NCBI GenBank assembly: GCA_003453735.1
Contig: DMNE01000534.1
Coordinates: 3,647 to 20,548 of the forward strand
DNA: 16,902 nt
Reading direction: 5' to 3'
Origin: Nitrospiraceae bacterium
GTDB lineage: Bacteria; Nitrospirota; Thermodesulfovibrionia; Thermodesulfovibrionales; UBA9159
The position numbers were made by a program, and so were the translations under genes. A model generated the notes under the pieces. The model ran no database searches and was not told where the DNA came from. It saw only the letters and a program-made list of their open reading frames with translations. Shown one piece after another: positions 6,780 to 14,599 of the stretch. Position 1 is the stretch's first letter; each line of letters opens with the position of its first letter.

Positions 6780-6809
6780 TTCTTTCTCCTTTCCTTTTGG
6801 GCAATGTCC

Positions 6810-7436
6810 CTAGTGACCTGTAGATTGTTTCTGAAAGAACCTGATATCGATCCAGTTGAAAAAGGCCATTAATATCCCGACGGCAAAAAAACCACCGGCG
6901 GGCAAGATCATGATCAGCAGAGGTTTTGCATGGACGATCGGCAAGCTCCACAGAGACCCTTTGCCGAGCAGTTCTCTGAAGAAGCTGATTACCGTGAGGG
7001 CGAATAAAAACCCAAGCCCCATGCCGATGCCGTCAAACATTGACGGCACGATCCTGTTCTTGCTCGCAAACATCTCGGCCCTGGCGAGGATGGAGGCAAA
7101 AGCAACAATCAGCTGAATATACAGCCCCATCTGTTTGTATGCTTCGGGTGCGAAGGCCGCCATCGACATATCAGTGACCGTTACCCAACCCGATATTACG
7201 AGCATAAAAATAGGCAACCTCACCTTCGGATGGATAAATGTTCGCATGAGCGAAATCGTAATGTTGACCATCACCTGGACAAAGAGAACTGCGGTCCCCA
7301 TTAAAACACCGTTTCTGAGGTTATTGGTAACAGCAATGGAGGGGCAGAGGCTGAGTGCAAGCTTAAAAATGGTGTTTTCTTTGATGATGCCGTTTTTTAT
7401 AAGATCCCAATAGCTAACCGTGCTGGTGTTTGCCAT
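6810..7436 (-). CDS. rnfE: RnfE, membrane subunit with a missing cluster cysteine
   Basis: A 208-residue membrane protein of the RnfE/NqrD family with about six helices. SLCPSIAVTN supplies the first conserved cysteine (Cys31), and RAEMFASKN matches the family's RAEAFASKN. The usual family motif just before that is N-C-x-x-x-G-R-A-E; here it reads F-A-S-I-L-A-R-A-E, so the second conserved cysteine is Ala114. The DNA reads cleanly through this point in frame, so it is not an obvious frameshift. A GGGGGAG site precedes the ATG at 7436. The gene begins inside the end of rnfG, overlapping it by 23 bases, which suggests translational coupling. Confidence 0.95.
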   Translation of the reverse strand: MANTSTVSYWDLIKNGIIKENTIFKLALSLCPSIAVTNNLRNGVLMGTAVLFVQVMVNITISLMRTFIHPKVRLPIFMLVISGWVTVTDMSMAAFAPEAYKQMGLYIQLIVAFASILARAEMFASKNRIVPSMFDGIGMGLGFLFALTVISFFRELLGKGSLWSLPIVHAKPLLIMILPAGGFFAVGILMAFFNWIDIRFFQKQSTGH

Positions 7437-8007
7437 GCTCAGCTCCCCCTTCAGTTATGGTCTTCCTCAGGAAATTTACGCCGTTTCTCACAGCATCTTC
7501 AGTAACTGCTCTGCTGGAAATCGTTGCGCCTGATATTGCCTGAATGAAGTCGGTCGTGTCGGTTTTCAATACCTTCAGATGATCGGCATCCTTGCCGGCA
7601 AATTGGTTCTTGAACCAGTCTGTCTCGATCTCATCTCCGAGTCCCGGCGTTTCAGCATGGTGGAGGATATTTATTTTCTGCACCTTAAAGTCCTTATCCA
7701 CTGCGATAAGGGTATCGATGTAACTCGAGTATCCCTTGCCGAAAGACTCGATGATATAGCCGATAGTTTCGGCTCCCTTCGTGGCTACATAATACTCAGC
7801 ATGTTTTTCATGTATCTCCCAGTCCCCTAATTTCTCAATTTTGTCTGCGTCCGGTATGAGTTTCTTGAGTGCCTGCTGCTTCTCTATAACAGCGTTTTTA
7901 TACATGATCGGCGACGCTTTGGCATAGACCCACGCAAGGATAAGGCCGCCTATAAGATAGACGACTACAAGATTTAGCGTTATTTTTATAATATCCTTGC
8001 CTGTCAT
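7414..8007 (-). CDS. rnfG: RnfG, covalent-FMN subunit
   Basis: A 197-residue protein with one N-terminal membrane helix (about 8-29) and an extracytoplasmic FMN-binding domain. SGAT at 159-162 is the flavin-attachment motif; FMN is joined to Thr162 by the flavin transferase ApbE, which is not encoded in this window. HAETPGLGDEI (about 117-127) is another family signature. The last residues, EHGKHQHG, are rich in histidine; they are encoded within the overlap with rnfE. The ATG overlaps the rnfD stop by four bases (ATGA), a typical sign of coupled translation. Confidence 0.95.
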   Translation of the reverse strand: MTGKDIIKITLNLVVVYLIGGLILAWVYAKASPIMYKNAVIEKQQALKKLIPDADKIEKLGDWEIHEKHAEYYVATKGAETIGYIIESFGKGYSSYIDTLIAVDKDFKVQKINILHHAETPGLGDEIETDWFKNQFAGKDADHLKVLKTDTTDFIQAISGATISSRAVTEDAVRNGVNFLRKTITEGGAEHGKHQHG

Positions 8008-9053
8008 TTTTTTATCCCCTGAGCTTCGACGGCGCCGAAGACCTTGGCCTTAAAGCCCCGGTCAATTAGAGGAGCAAAACAGTTCATGATGAGTATTGCA
8101 AACATCACTCCCTCGGGATAGCCTCCTTTCAGTCTTATAAGCATAGTTAATGCCCCACACCCGATGCCGAAGACGATCTGGCCTTTTTTCAGAGAGGGGG
8201 AGGTGACATAATCGGTTGCCATAAAGAAAGCGCCGAGCAGCATGCCACCGCTGATAAGATGAAGGAGTGGGTCGCCGGAGAATAAAAGCATCTTTCCCGT
8301 GTCAGGATCTTTCCCGCCGAATACCCATGCGAGCAACGCTGCGGTTCCGAGAAATGAAAAGGGAATATGCCATGTAATGTATCGCTTGAACAGTAGAAAT
8401 GCAGCACCTATCAGCAATGCTATGGCTGAGGTCTCACCAATGGATCCCCCCCTGTGTCCAAGGAGCAGTGCCGTATAGAGATTGATTTTGTCGCCAAAGA
8501 CTTCTATCAGTTTGCCGATACCCTCTTCTTTTAGTATCCCAAGGGGGGTAGCCATTGTCTTTGCGTCCATGGAAAGGAAGGCGGCAGTCGGTGCAGTCCA
8601 TACGGTCATAGCCTTGGGAAAAGAGATCAAAGCGAAGGCTCTCCCGATGAGGGCAGGATTAAACACATTGTATCCCAGTCCACCGAACAAATGCTTGGCG
8701 ATAACCACCGCGACTATCGAACCGATGATCGGTATGTGAATGGTAAAGGGATTGAAGGACCAGAGAGAAGCCGGGAGATTCATGCCGAGGAGCAGGCCAG
8801 TCAGAAATGCGCTTCCGTCGCTGATCGTTGACTTCTTGCGGGACTTCGTAAGCACATATTCGGAAAGAAGAGACGTAATAATGCAGAGAACCGTGATGTA
8901 AAGAGCTTTTGGACCGAAGAAATAAACCCCCATGACAAAGGCAGGGAGCAAGCTGATGTTTACAGTCCACATGATACGGCTTACCGAGTCTTCACTTTTT
9001 ATGTGTGGACTGACCGTAACGATCAATTGCTTGTGTTTATTCGCTGTGTCCAT
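8004..9053 (-). CDS. rnfD: RnfD, membrane FMN subunit
   Basis: A 349-residue polytopic membrane protein of the RnfD/NqrB family, part of the ion-translocating core. KHLFGGLGYNVFNPALIGRAF (about 120-140) is a strong family signature. The flavin-attachment site reads T-M-A-T-P-L, so the acceptor Thr169 is present, although methionine sits where glycine is usual (S-G-A-T). The C-terminal segment from about residue 260 has the usual GAFFMATDYVTSP and LKGGYPEGVMFAILIMN motifs. GAGGGAA upstream of the ATG and a 17-base gap from rnfC support the start. Confidence 0.96.
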   Translation of the reverse strand: MDTANKHKQLIVTVSPHIKSEDSVSRIMWTVNISLLPAFVMGVYFFGPKALYITVLCIITSLLSEYVLTKSRKKSTISDGSAFLTGLLLGMNLPASLWSFNPFTIHIPIIGSIVAVVIAKHLFGGLGYNVFNPALIGRAFALISFPKAMTVWTAPTAAFLSMDAKTMATPLGILKEEGIGKLIEVFGDKINLYTALLLGHRGGSIGETSAIALLIGAAFLLFKRYITWHIPFSFLGTAALLAWVFGGKDPDTGKMLLFSGDPLLHLISGGMLLGAFFMATDYVTSPSLKKGQIVFGIGCGALTMLIRLKGGYPEGVMFAILIMNCFAPLIDRGFKAKVFGAVEAQGIKK

Positions 9054-9070
9054 ACACTATGTTCCCTCAC

Positions 9071-10378
9071 TCATGGCTTTGTCATGGATTTGGCCAGTCT
9101 TATCAGTTGAACTATAGGCCTTTTCGAAGGACATACAAAGGCGCACGAACCGCACTCAAAACAGTCAAAGAGGTTATATTCTTTCGCTTCTTCATAATGC
9201 CCCTTTTCTGCAAGCACGCTCAGCATAGATGGCACGAGACGCATGGGGCATATGTCAATGCACCGTCCGCATCTGATGCACGGCTCGAAATCCTCCGTAT
9301 GCAAAACGCCCTCTTCCGGTATGACCAGTATCCCTGATGTGCCCTTTGTTATCGGTACATCTAATGAAGCGAGGGCAAAGCCCATCATCGGACCTCCCGC
9401 GATAACCTTTCCCGCGTCACTCTTAAAGCCGCCACATTCGGCAACGAGTTCTGAAACGAGTGTACCGATCCTTACCAGTAAGTTTGACGGTGCGTTTATT
9501 CCCTCGCCCGTCACGGTGACAACCCTTTCTATAAGAGGCTTTCCATACCGCGTTGCTTCGAAGATGGCGAGCGCTGTTCCGACATTCTGTACAACTACCT
9601 TAACATCCATCGGAAGACCCCGAGGAGGCACCTCTCTGCCGGTGGTCGCCTTAATGAGCATCTTCTCGGCGCCCTGTGGATACTTCACCTCAAGGCTGCA
9701 AACTTCTATATTCTGCTCCCCCTTTGCTGCTTCCTGCATCTTCTCAATGGCCTCGGGCTTATTGTCCTCTATACCGATAAACCCTCTGTTAACGCCAAGT
9801 GTTTTCATCAATATCTTGAGCCCTTCGATAATTTCGGCGGGCTTCTCTATCATCAACCGATAGTCTGCGGTAAGATAGGGTTCGCATTCGGCACCGTTAA
9901 TGATTATGGTATCTATGGGCTTTTCCTTCGGCGGCGACAGTTTTACTGATGTGGGAAATGCCGCTCCGCCGAGACCTACTATCCCAGCAGCCTTAATCTT
10001 CGCCTTGAGCTCATCTGGTGCCAAATTTGTATAATCAGGACTGTCCCTTAGAGCAGTCCAATCTTCTTTACCGTCATTCTCGATAACAACCGAATTCACC
10101 ATCTTTCCCATGGCGTTGGGGAACTCACCAATAGCCACTACCTTCCCTGAAACGGACGAATGCACGGGTGCCGAGACAAAACCTACAGGTTCACCGATCA
10201 ATTCACCTTTCTTAACCTCTTGGTTGATCGAAACGATTGGCTTACAAGGGGCGCCGGTATGCTGGCTGAGGGGAATGACGGCTCTCTGCGGGATGTTTGC
10301 CTGTCTGATGGGACGGTCTTTCGATAATTCTTTTCTATCTGGAGGGTGTATGCCACCCTTGAATGTTGACAAACCCAA
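9071..10378 (-). CDS. rnfC: RnfC, NADH-binding subunit
   Basis: The first gene of the operon encodes the cytoplasmic subunit that exchanges electrons with NAD(H). The 435-residue protein starts with the FKGGIHPP motif. The flavin/nucleotide-binding region is at GLGGAAFPT (135-143) and NGAECEPYL (161-169). Two [4Fe-4S] motifs follow at Cys367-370-373-377 and Cys406-409-412-416. Length is typical of compact RnfC proteins without the long repeat tail of gammaproteobacteria. The start codon is TTG at 10378, chosen because AAGGGAGGA lies about eight bases upstream and no ATG or GTG is better placed. The start of the operon transcript must lie in the 331-base gap up to nfi. Confidence 0.96.
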   Translation of the reverse strand: MGLSTFKGGIHPPDRKELSKDRPIRQANIPQRAVIPLSQHTGAPCKPIVSINQEVKKGELIGEPVGFVSAPVHSSVSGKVVAIGEFPNAMGKMVNSVVIENDGKEDWTALRDSPDYTNLAPDELKAKIKAAGIVGLGGAAFPTSVKLSPPKEKPIDTIIINGAECEPYLTADYRLMIEKPAEIIEGLKILMKTLGVNRGFIGIEDNKPEAIEKMQEAAKGEQNIEVCSLEVKYPQGAEKMLIKATTGREVPPRGLPMDVKVVVQNVGTALAIFEATRYGKPLIERVVTVTGEGINAPSNLLVRIGTLVSELVAECGGFKSDAGKVIAGGPMMGFALASLDVPITKGTSGILVIPEEGVLHTEDFEPCIRCGRCIDICPMRLVPSMLSVLAEKGHYEEAKEYNLFDCFECGSCAFVCPSKRPIVQLIRLAKSMTKP

Positions 10379-10480
10379 TACAGTTTCCTCCCTTAGGCAT
10401 AGAATACTTTTACGGTGAAAGGAAAAAGGTTTACATTAATAACATGATGCCCACTGATATGTCAAGGATTGCGAATTGCC

Positions 10481-10520
10481 CAACTCCACCCTGGCATTCT
10501 GCCCAGGATGGAGAATGCGG
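10481..10520. repeat. Hairpin repeat, copy A
   Basis: The 16-base unit CAACTCCACCCTGGCA (10481-10496) is followed by an inverted relative of itself at 10498-10520. The arms 10484-10494 and 10503-10513 pair over 11 positions with a single mismatch and would form a stable hairpin. The same 16-base unit occurs in copy B at 11628, where the following 23-base segment is present in the opposite orientation. The element lies between nfi and rnfC; no T-tract follows on either strand, so it is not a typical terminator. Confidence 0.7.
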
Positions 10521-10729
10521 TGCTTCTGAGTGTTCAAAACGTGAAATAGAGGTTCGGTCTTATAACCCGATAATCCATAGCGGCGAATAGTCACGGAGGC
10601 AACCCCGAAGCACTGTTTCACACTGATCGAAGAGCGGCTTACCTGGCCGGTACGAGCCGTTCTGATGGGAGAGTGGTCATTATGGCCAGTTCTTACCAGA
10701 TCACGAGGGTCAATAGGTGGGAACCTCAT
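10521..10729 (-). pseudogene. Possible transposase HTH fragment
   Basis: A minus-strand open frame from 10729 running through this stretch and on to 10436 contains, about 40 residues in, VKQCFGVASVTIRRY. This resembles the helix-turn-helix of transposase N-terminal domains (pattern FGVS-x-x-T-V). The rest matches nothing I recognise, there is no good ribosome-binding site, and the frame runs into the repeat element. It begins inside the end of nfi. It may be the remains of an insertion sequence, or chance. Confidence 0.25.
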
Positions 10730-11393
10730 GAGCTATTATTGTTTTCCTTATATTTTTCGAGATGTGATCTGCCCTTCTCAGGGGTTCCGGGATTCGGTAT
10801 TCCTTTGCGCAATGAAGAATAATCTCGATGGAATCTTGCAGGCATGTCCTGTGACCCGGGGACGTAAAGAGAGGCTTCACATTGTCCCTTGTTCGCAATA
10901 CCGCGCCGACTGTTTCATTTCGATACCTTAAGGGAGACCAATCTCCCTTCAAAAGCCCCGGCTCTTCGTACTCGCCGATGAGCCTCTTTTTTCCGCACCC
11001 AATTGTCGGCATATCGAGCAGTACTCCCATATGAGAGGCGATACCGACTCCTTTTGGATGTGCAATGCCCTGGCCGTCAAAGAGTATGACATCGGGTCTT
11101 CTTACTAACCGCTTGACTGCGTCGATAAGAGCTGATCCTTCCCTGAAGGTTAAGTACCCCGGAACATAAGGAAACAAAATCGCGGCCGCGGCATGCGCGT
11201 CTTCAATATGAATCATCTCAGGGTATTGATAGAGGCATGCAACTCCGATGACCTTATCCTTGGAAAACGCTGCATCAACTCCTGCAACAAATCTCGGGAC
11301 TTTTCTTAAAGGGGTGATCCTCACCCTTCTCCTAATAGTATCCTGGATCTTCCCCGCTTCCGCTATGTCTTCTGGCCATCGCATTCCTGACAT
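10710..11393 (-). CDS. nfi: Endonuclease V
   Basis: A DNA repair enzyme that cuts the second phosphodiester bond 3' to hypoxanthine (deaminated adenine). The 227-residue protein carries all the family landmarks: GVDAAF with catalytic Asp40, Y76-VPGYLTFRE with Glu85, and DGQGIAHPKGVGIASH with Asp106 and His112. These match the known residues of Thermotoga EndoV with an offset of three to four. The ATG at 11393 is chosen because GGGAGAG lies just before it and the length then equals the usual 220-230 residues. An ATG 22 codons earlier (11459) has no ribosome-binding site. The gene sits alone between the divergent rnf operon and PBP1A gene, flanked by related repeats. Confidence 0.93.
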   Translation of the reverse strand: MSGMRWPEDIAEAGKIQDTIRRRVRITPLRKVPRFVAGVDAAFSKDKVIGVACLYQYPEMIHIEDAHAAAAILFPYVPGYLTFREGSALIDAVKRLVRRPDVILFDGQGIAHPKGVGIASHMGVLLDMPTIGCGKKRLIGEYEEPGLLKGDWSPLRYRNETVGAVLRTRDNVKPLFTSPGHRTCLQDSIEIILHCAKEYRIPEPLRRADHISKNIRKTIIAHEVPTY

Positions 11394-11627
11394 TCTCTCC
11401 CAGTTAGAAGTCTGCGGAAGGCCCGATTGGAATATACATAAGATCGGCTCTTTCGACATCTTTCGATGTGTGCCTGGGGTGAAGAAAATAGCCGCAGCGA
11501 AGAGATCGCCTTGTCGCTGACTTCGATAGGGCTAACGCGCAGAGCGCTTCCTGTCTTTTTCAGTTTCTGCCGAGGTGTTCGTTATTGTCCTAGGCTGATC
11601 ATATTATACATCGTAGAGCAACGATTG

Positions 11628-11670
11628 CAACTCCACCCTGGCAGGCGCCGCATTCTCCATCCTGGGCAGA
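11628..11670. repeat. Tandem-type repeat, copy B
   Basis: The 16-base unit CAACTCCACCCTGGCA (11628-11643) is identical to copy A. It is followed by a 23-base segment (11648-11670) that is the exact reverse complement of 10498-10520 in copy A. In copy B the two halves are therefore imperfect direct repeats (ACTCCACCCTGGCAG / TTCTCCATCCTGGGCAG), whereas in copy A they form a hairpin. The two copies lie on either side of nfi, about 1.15 kb apart. Confidence 0.75.
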
Positions 11671-11745
11671 GTGGGATTATGCGTTACCGCAAACATTTTG
11701 TATCACATGAGTACTCGAAAATCTGACCCTCTAAGTTTCGAGTTT

Positions 11746-11775
11746 TTGACTTATAAGCTTCCGGAAGGATATAAT
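11746..11775 (+). promoter_or_regulatory. Sigma-70 promoter of the PBP1A gene
   Basis: TTGACT at 11746-11751 and TATAAT at 11770-11775 are separated by 18 bases: one mismatch to the -35 consensus and a perfect -10. The start of transcription would be near 11782, giving a short leader of about 30 bases before the ATG at 11812. Confidence 0.75.
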
Positions 11776-11811
11776 CAAGTCAAATTGTATCACTTTTGGG
11801 AAATGATATAG

Positions 11812-14127
11812 ATGAAGAGTCGTAAAGCCTTTTGGGCTGTTATGTTCATTGTCGCTGCGATCTTGACGGGCATCCTGGCTGGCGGCTATATTGCCGTTGC
11901 AAAAGGTGTACCTTCCATCAAAGAGCTCAAACAGTATAAAGCAATCCCTGGCACAAAGATATATGCTGATGATGACGTCCTCATCGGCGAGTTGAAGGTT
12001 GAAAGGGGTGTCTATGTGCCTTCTGATAGGATGCCGGCATACTTGATCAATGCTGTTCTGGCTGTTGAGGACTCGCGCTTCTGGAAGCACGGGGGGATCG
12101 ACTATGTTGCTATCCTGAGGGCTGCGATCAAGGATTTGATCCATGTCGGGATTAAAGAGGGAGGAAGTACCATAACCCAGCAACTCGCCAAGATAACTTT
12201 CCTGACCCCTGAAAGGACCGCGCAGAGAAAGATCAGGGAGATTGCACTCGCTATGAAGATCGAGAAAAACATGACAAAAAAGGAAATCCTGGACCTTTAT
12301 CTCAACAAGGTGTATCTGGGCCATGGCGCGTACGGGATGGAGATGGCATCAAAGGTCTATTTCGGCAAGTCAGTCGGCAGTCTGACCCTTCCTGAAGCAG
12401 CCCTTCTGGCCGGACTTATTAAGGCGCCCTCTGTTTACTCCCCGTATAACAACCTCATGAAGGCCAAGGAGAGGCAGGCGACGGTCCTTTCCCGGATGGA
12501 AGAAGAAGGCTTCATAACACCCTCGCAGAAAGAAAAGGCATTAAAGCAGCCACTCAACCTGTCAACGCTGCGCAGGGGGATCGAGGCGAACAATTACTTT
12601 GTCGAGTATGTGAGGAAATACCTTGAAGACAAATACGGAACTGATATGGTGTACAAGGGAGGCATCAGTGTCTATACAACCCTCGACAGAAGGGGGCAGG
12701 CTGCGGCTGCTCGAGCTCTGCAGGAAGGGTTGCGCGATCTGGATAAAAGAAGGGGATGGAGGGGGCCTTTGGAGCACCATGAGGTTGATTCTGAAAAAGA
12801 ATTGAAGAAAAAAGATGCGAACCAGTTCCTTACCAGTGCAGATGGTGATATTGTCCCTGGGATAGTCCTCAGTGTGAGCGCAAAAGAGGCGACGATAAAG
12901 GCGAGGGGTGTTTTGGGAAGGCTTTCCCTCGAAAACGCGCAATGGGCGAGCAGGGTGATCGATCCGAAAAGTGGCAGGGTATCCCAGATAAAAAGTTTTT
13001 CACTCGATAAAGTGTTGAAGGTCGGAGACGTTGTGAAGGTCGGCTTCAGGTCGGTACGGGGCAATATTGTCGAACTCTCCCTGGAACAGGAGCCTGAGGT
13101 GGAGGGAGCCATTGTTGCGGTGGATCCGAGCACAGGATTTATCAGGGCGATGGTCGGCGGGTTTGACTATGCAAGGAGTGAATTCAATAGGGCCGTATTC
13201 GCAAAGCGCCAGCCGGGATCTGCCTTTAAACCGGTAATCTATGCGGCTGCCATGGAGAATGGATTTACTCCTGCAAGTATCATTAACGACGAAGCGGTTA
13301 CTTACAAGGGAGGGCCAAAAGGCGACTGGACCCCTGAAAATTATGACCACAAATATTACGGGCCGACAAGACTGAGAGAAGCGCTGGCCTATTCGAGAAA
13401 TATCGTTACCGTGAAGCTGGTAGACTCCTTGGGAGTCGAGAAGGTTATTAAATTTGCGAGAGAAATCGGACTTGAGGGGGACATGCCTCGTAATTTGAGC
13501 ATAGCGCTCGGCAGCATAAGCGTGACACCGCTGGAACTTGCCTTCGGCTATAGTGTCTTTGATAACGGCGGGGTCAAGATGACCCCTATTTCCGTGAAAT
13601 ACATCACGGATTCACAGGGAAGAATCCTTGAAAGTAATGATCCTGAAGGCCAGCAGGTGATCAGCCCTGCTAGCGCTTTCTTAATAACCTCTATGATGGA
13701 GGACGTCGTAAACTACGGTACAGGGTGGAGGGCAAAGGCCCTCGGGAGGATGGTTGCCGGCAAAACAGGAACGACCAATGAGTACAAGGATGCGTGGTTC
13801 GTCGGCTATACCCCGGGGATTGTTGCCTGTGTCTGGGTGGGTTTCGATGACATGCGGCCTCTCGGCAACCAGGAGACCGGAGCAAAGGCCGCATCTCCTA
13901 TCTGGGTGAATTTTATGAAGGCCATAGACACCGGTGAATCCCTTGGTTTTACGGTACCCGAGGACATCGTAAGTTATCCGATAGATCCGGCGAACGGCCT
14001 TCTTGCGAGGGACGAGACATCCGGCGTAAAGGAATATTTTAAGGTTGGAACCCAGCCGAAGGAATACTCACCGATCAAGCCTTCGTTGTGGGAGATTAAG
14101 GAACCGTCACGATTAGATTTCGATTAG
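11812..14127 (+). CDS. mrcA: Penicillin-binding protein 1A (bifunctional)
   Basis: A class A PBP of 771 residues that polymerises and cross-links peptidoglycan. It has a short cytoplasmic end, a membrane anchor at about 7-30, then a GT51 transglycosylase domain with catalytic Glu86 (AVEDSRF) and the EGGSTITQQLAK motif (116-127). An OB-like insert lies between about 340 and 425. The transpeptidase domain has SAFK (Ser470, Lys473), SRN (528-530) and KTGT (651-654). All catalytic motifs are intact. The Shine-Dalgarno is weak (GGGA about 10 bases before the ATG), but the start fits the signal anchor, and a strong promoter precedes it. A TPR protein gene follows after 10 bases. Confidence 0.95.
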   Translation: MKSRKAFWAVMFIVAAILTGILAGGYIAVAKGVPSIKELKQYKAIPGTKIYADDDVLIGELKVERGVYVPSDRMPAYLINAVLAVEDSRFWKHGGIDYVAILRAAIKDLIHVGIKEGGSTITQQLAKITFLTPERTAQRKIREIALAMKIEKNMTKKEILDLYLNKVYLGHGAYGMEMASKVYFGKSVGSLTLPEAALLAGLIKAPSVYSPYNNLMKAKERQATVLSRMEEEGFITPSQKEKALKQPLNLSTLRRGIEANNYFVEYVRKYLEDKYGTDMVYKGGISVYTTLDRRGQAAAARALQEGLRDLDKRRGWRGPLEHHEVDSEKELKKKDANQFLTSADGDIVPGIVLSVSAKEATIKARGVLGRLSLENAQWASRVIDPKSGRVSQIKSFSLDKVLKVGDVVKVGFRSVRGNIVELSLEQEPEVEGAIVAVDPSTGFIRAMVGGFDYARSEFNRAVFAKRQPGSAFKPVIYAAAMENGFTPASIINDEAVTYKGGPKGDWTPENYDHKYYGPTRLREALAYSRNIVTVKLVDSLGVEKVIKFAREIGLEGDMPRNLSIALGSISVTPLELAFGYSVFDNGGVKMTPISVKYITDSQGRILESNDPEGQQVISPASAFLITSMMEDVVNYGTGWRAKALGRMVAGKTGTTNEYKDAWFVGYTPGIVACVWVGFDDMRPLGNQETGAKAASPIWVNFMKAIDTGESLGFTVPEDIVSYPIDPANGLLARDETSGVKEYFKVGTQPKEYSPIKPSLWEIKEPSRLDFD

Positions 14128-14137
14128 GAGGTGCACT

Positions 14138-14482
14138 ATGTTTCTGAAGGGTCTTGTTTCAAAAAGGGGGGGTCTCCTCAGGATCATCCTGCTTGTTGCT
14201 GTCGTTCTCATATCGTTGTCGTCCCTGCTGTACGCTCAGACGGAAACCTATGATAAGGCGCTCCGCGCTTATTCTAAAAAGGACTTTAAAACTGCGGTGA
14301 AGTATCTCAAAGAGTACGTTGCTCAGAATCCTGATGCAGACGCCTATTATCTCCTCGGCTATGCCAACTATAAGCTGAAAAAGAGGAAAGAGGCGATAGG
14401 GTATTTCAAGGAGGCGTATCTTATCGACCCGAATTTCACACCGAAATCGATTGAGTTTAAAGGAACTGTTAAAAACAAATAA
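14138..14482 (+). CDS. Small exported TPR protein
   Basis: A 114-residue protein with a signal peptide (basic N-terminus, hydrophobic stretch at about 13-31, likely cleavage after LYA at residue 33). Two tetratricopeptide repeats follow at about 36-65 and 69-98, showing the A-x-x-Y-x-x-G-x-x and P-D/P-N spacing of the family. TPRs mediate protein contacts. GGAGG seven bases before the ATG fixes the start, and the gene begins 10 bases after the PBP1A stop, so the two are surely cotranscribed. A role in organising or assisting cell-wall synthesis in the periplasm is inferred from this pairing only. Confidence 0.85.
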   Translation: MFLKGLVSKRGGLLRIILLVAVVLISLSSLLYAQTETYDKALRAYSKKDFKTAVKYLKEYVAQNPDADAYYLLGYANYKLKKRKEAIGYFKEAYLIDPNFTPKSIEFKGTVKNK

Positions 14483-14599
14483 CCGTATCGTGGTCATCTC
14501 CTCTTGACGGTTTATGAGCCGCATGAATTATCCGACCCTCAAACGAAGAATCGAAGATGAGGCCCGGAACGTTCCAGCAGATAGCGCACTACAAATCCG

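Larger units (their letters stand above)
11394..11811. other. Gene-free stretch upstream of PBP1A
   Basis: No convincing gene is seen. The stretch carries repeat copy B (11628-11670) and a clear promoter for the PBP1A gene. Open frames here lack ribosome-binding sites and recognisable products. The nfi promoter should also lie in the left part, but I could not identify a good -35/-10 pair for it. Confidence 0.5.

Noticed and set aside
14479..14515. Inverted repeat ATAACCGT / ACGGTTTAT after the TPR gene as a terminator
   Set aside because: The stem is interrupted, the loop is about 20 bases and no T-tract follows.
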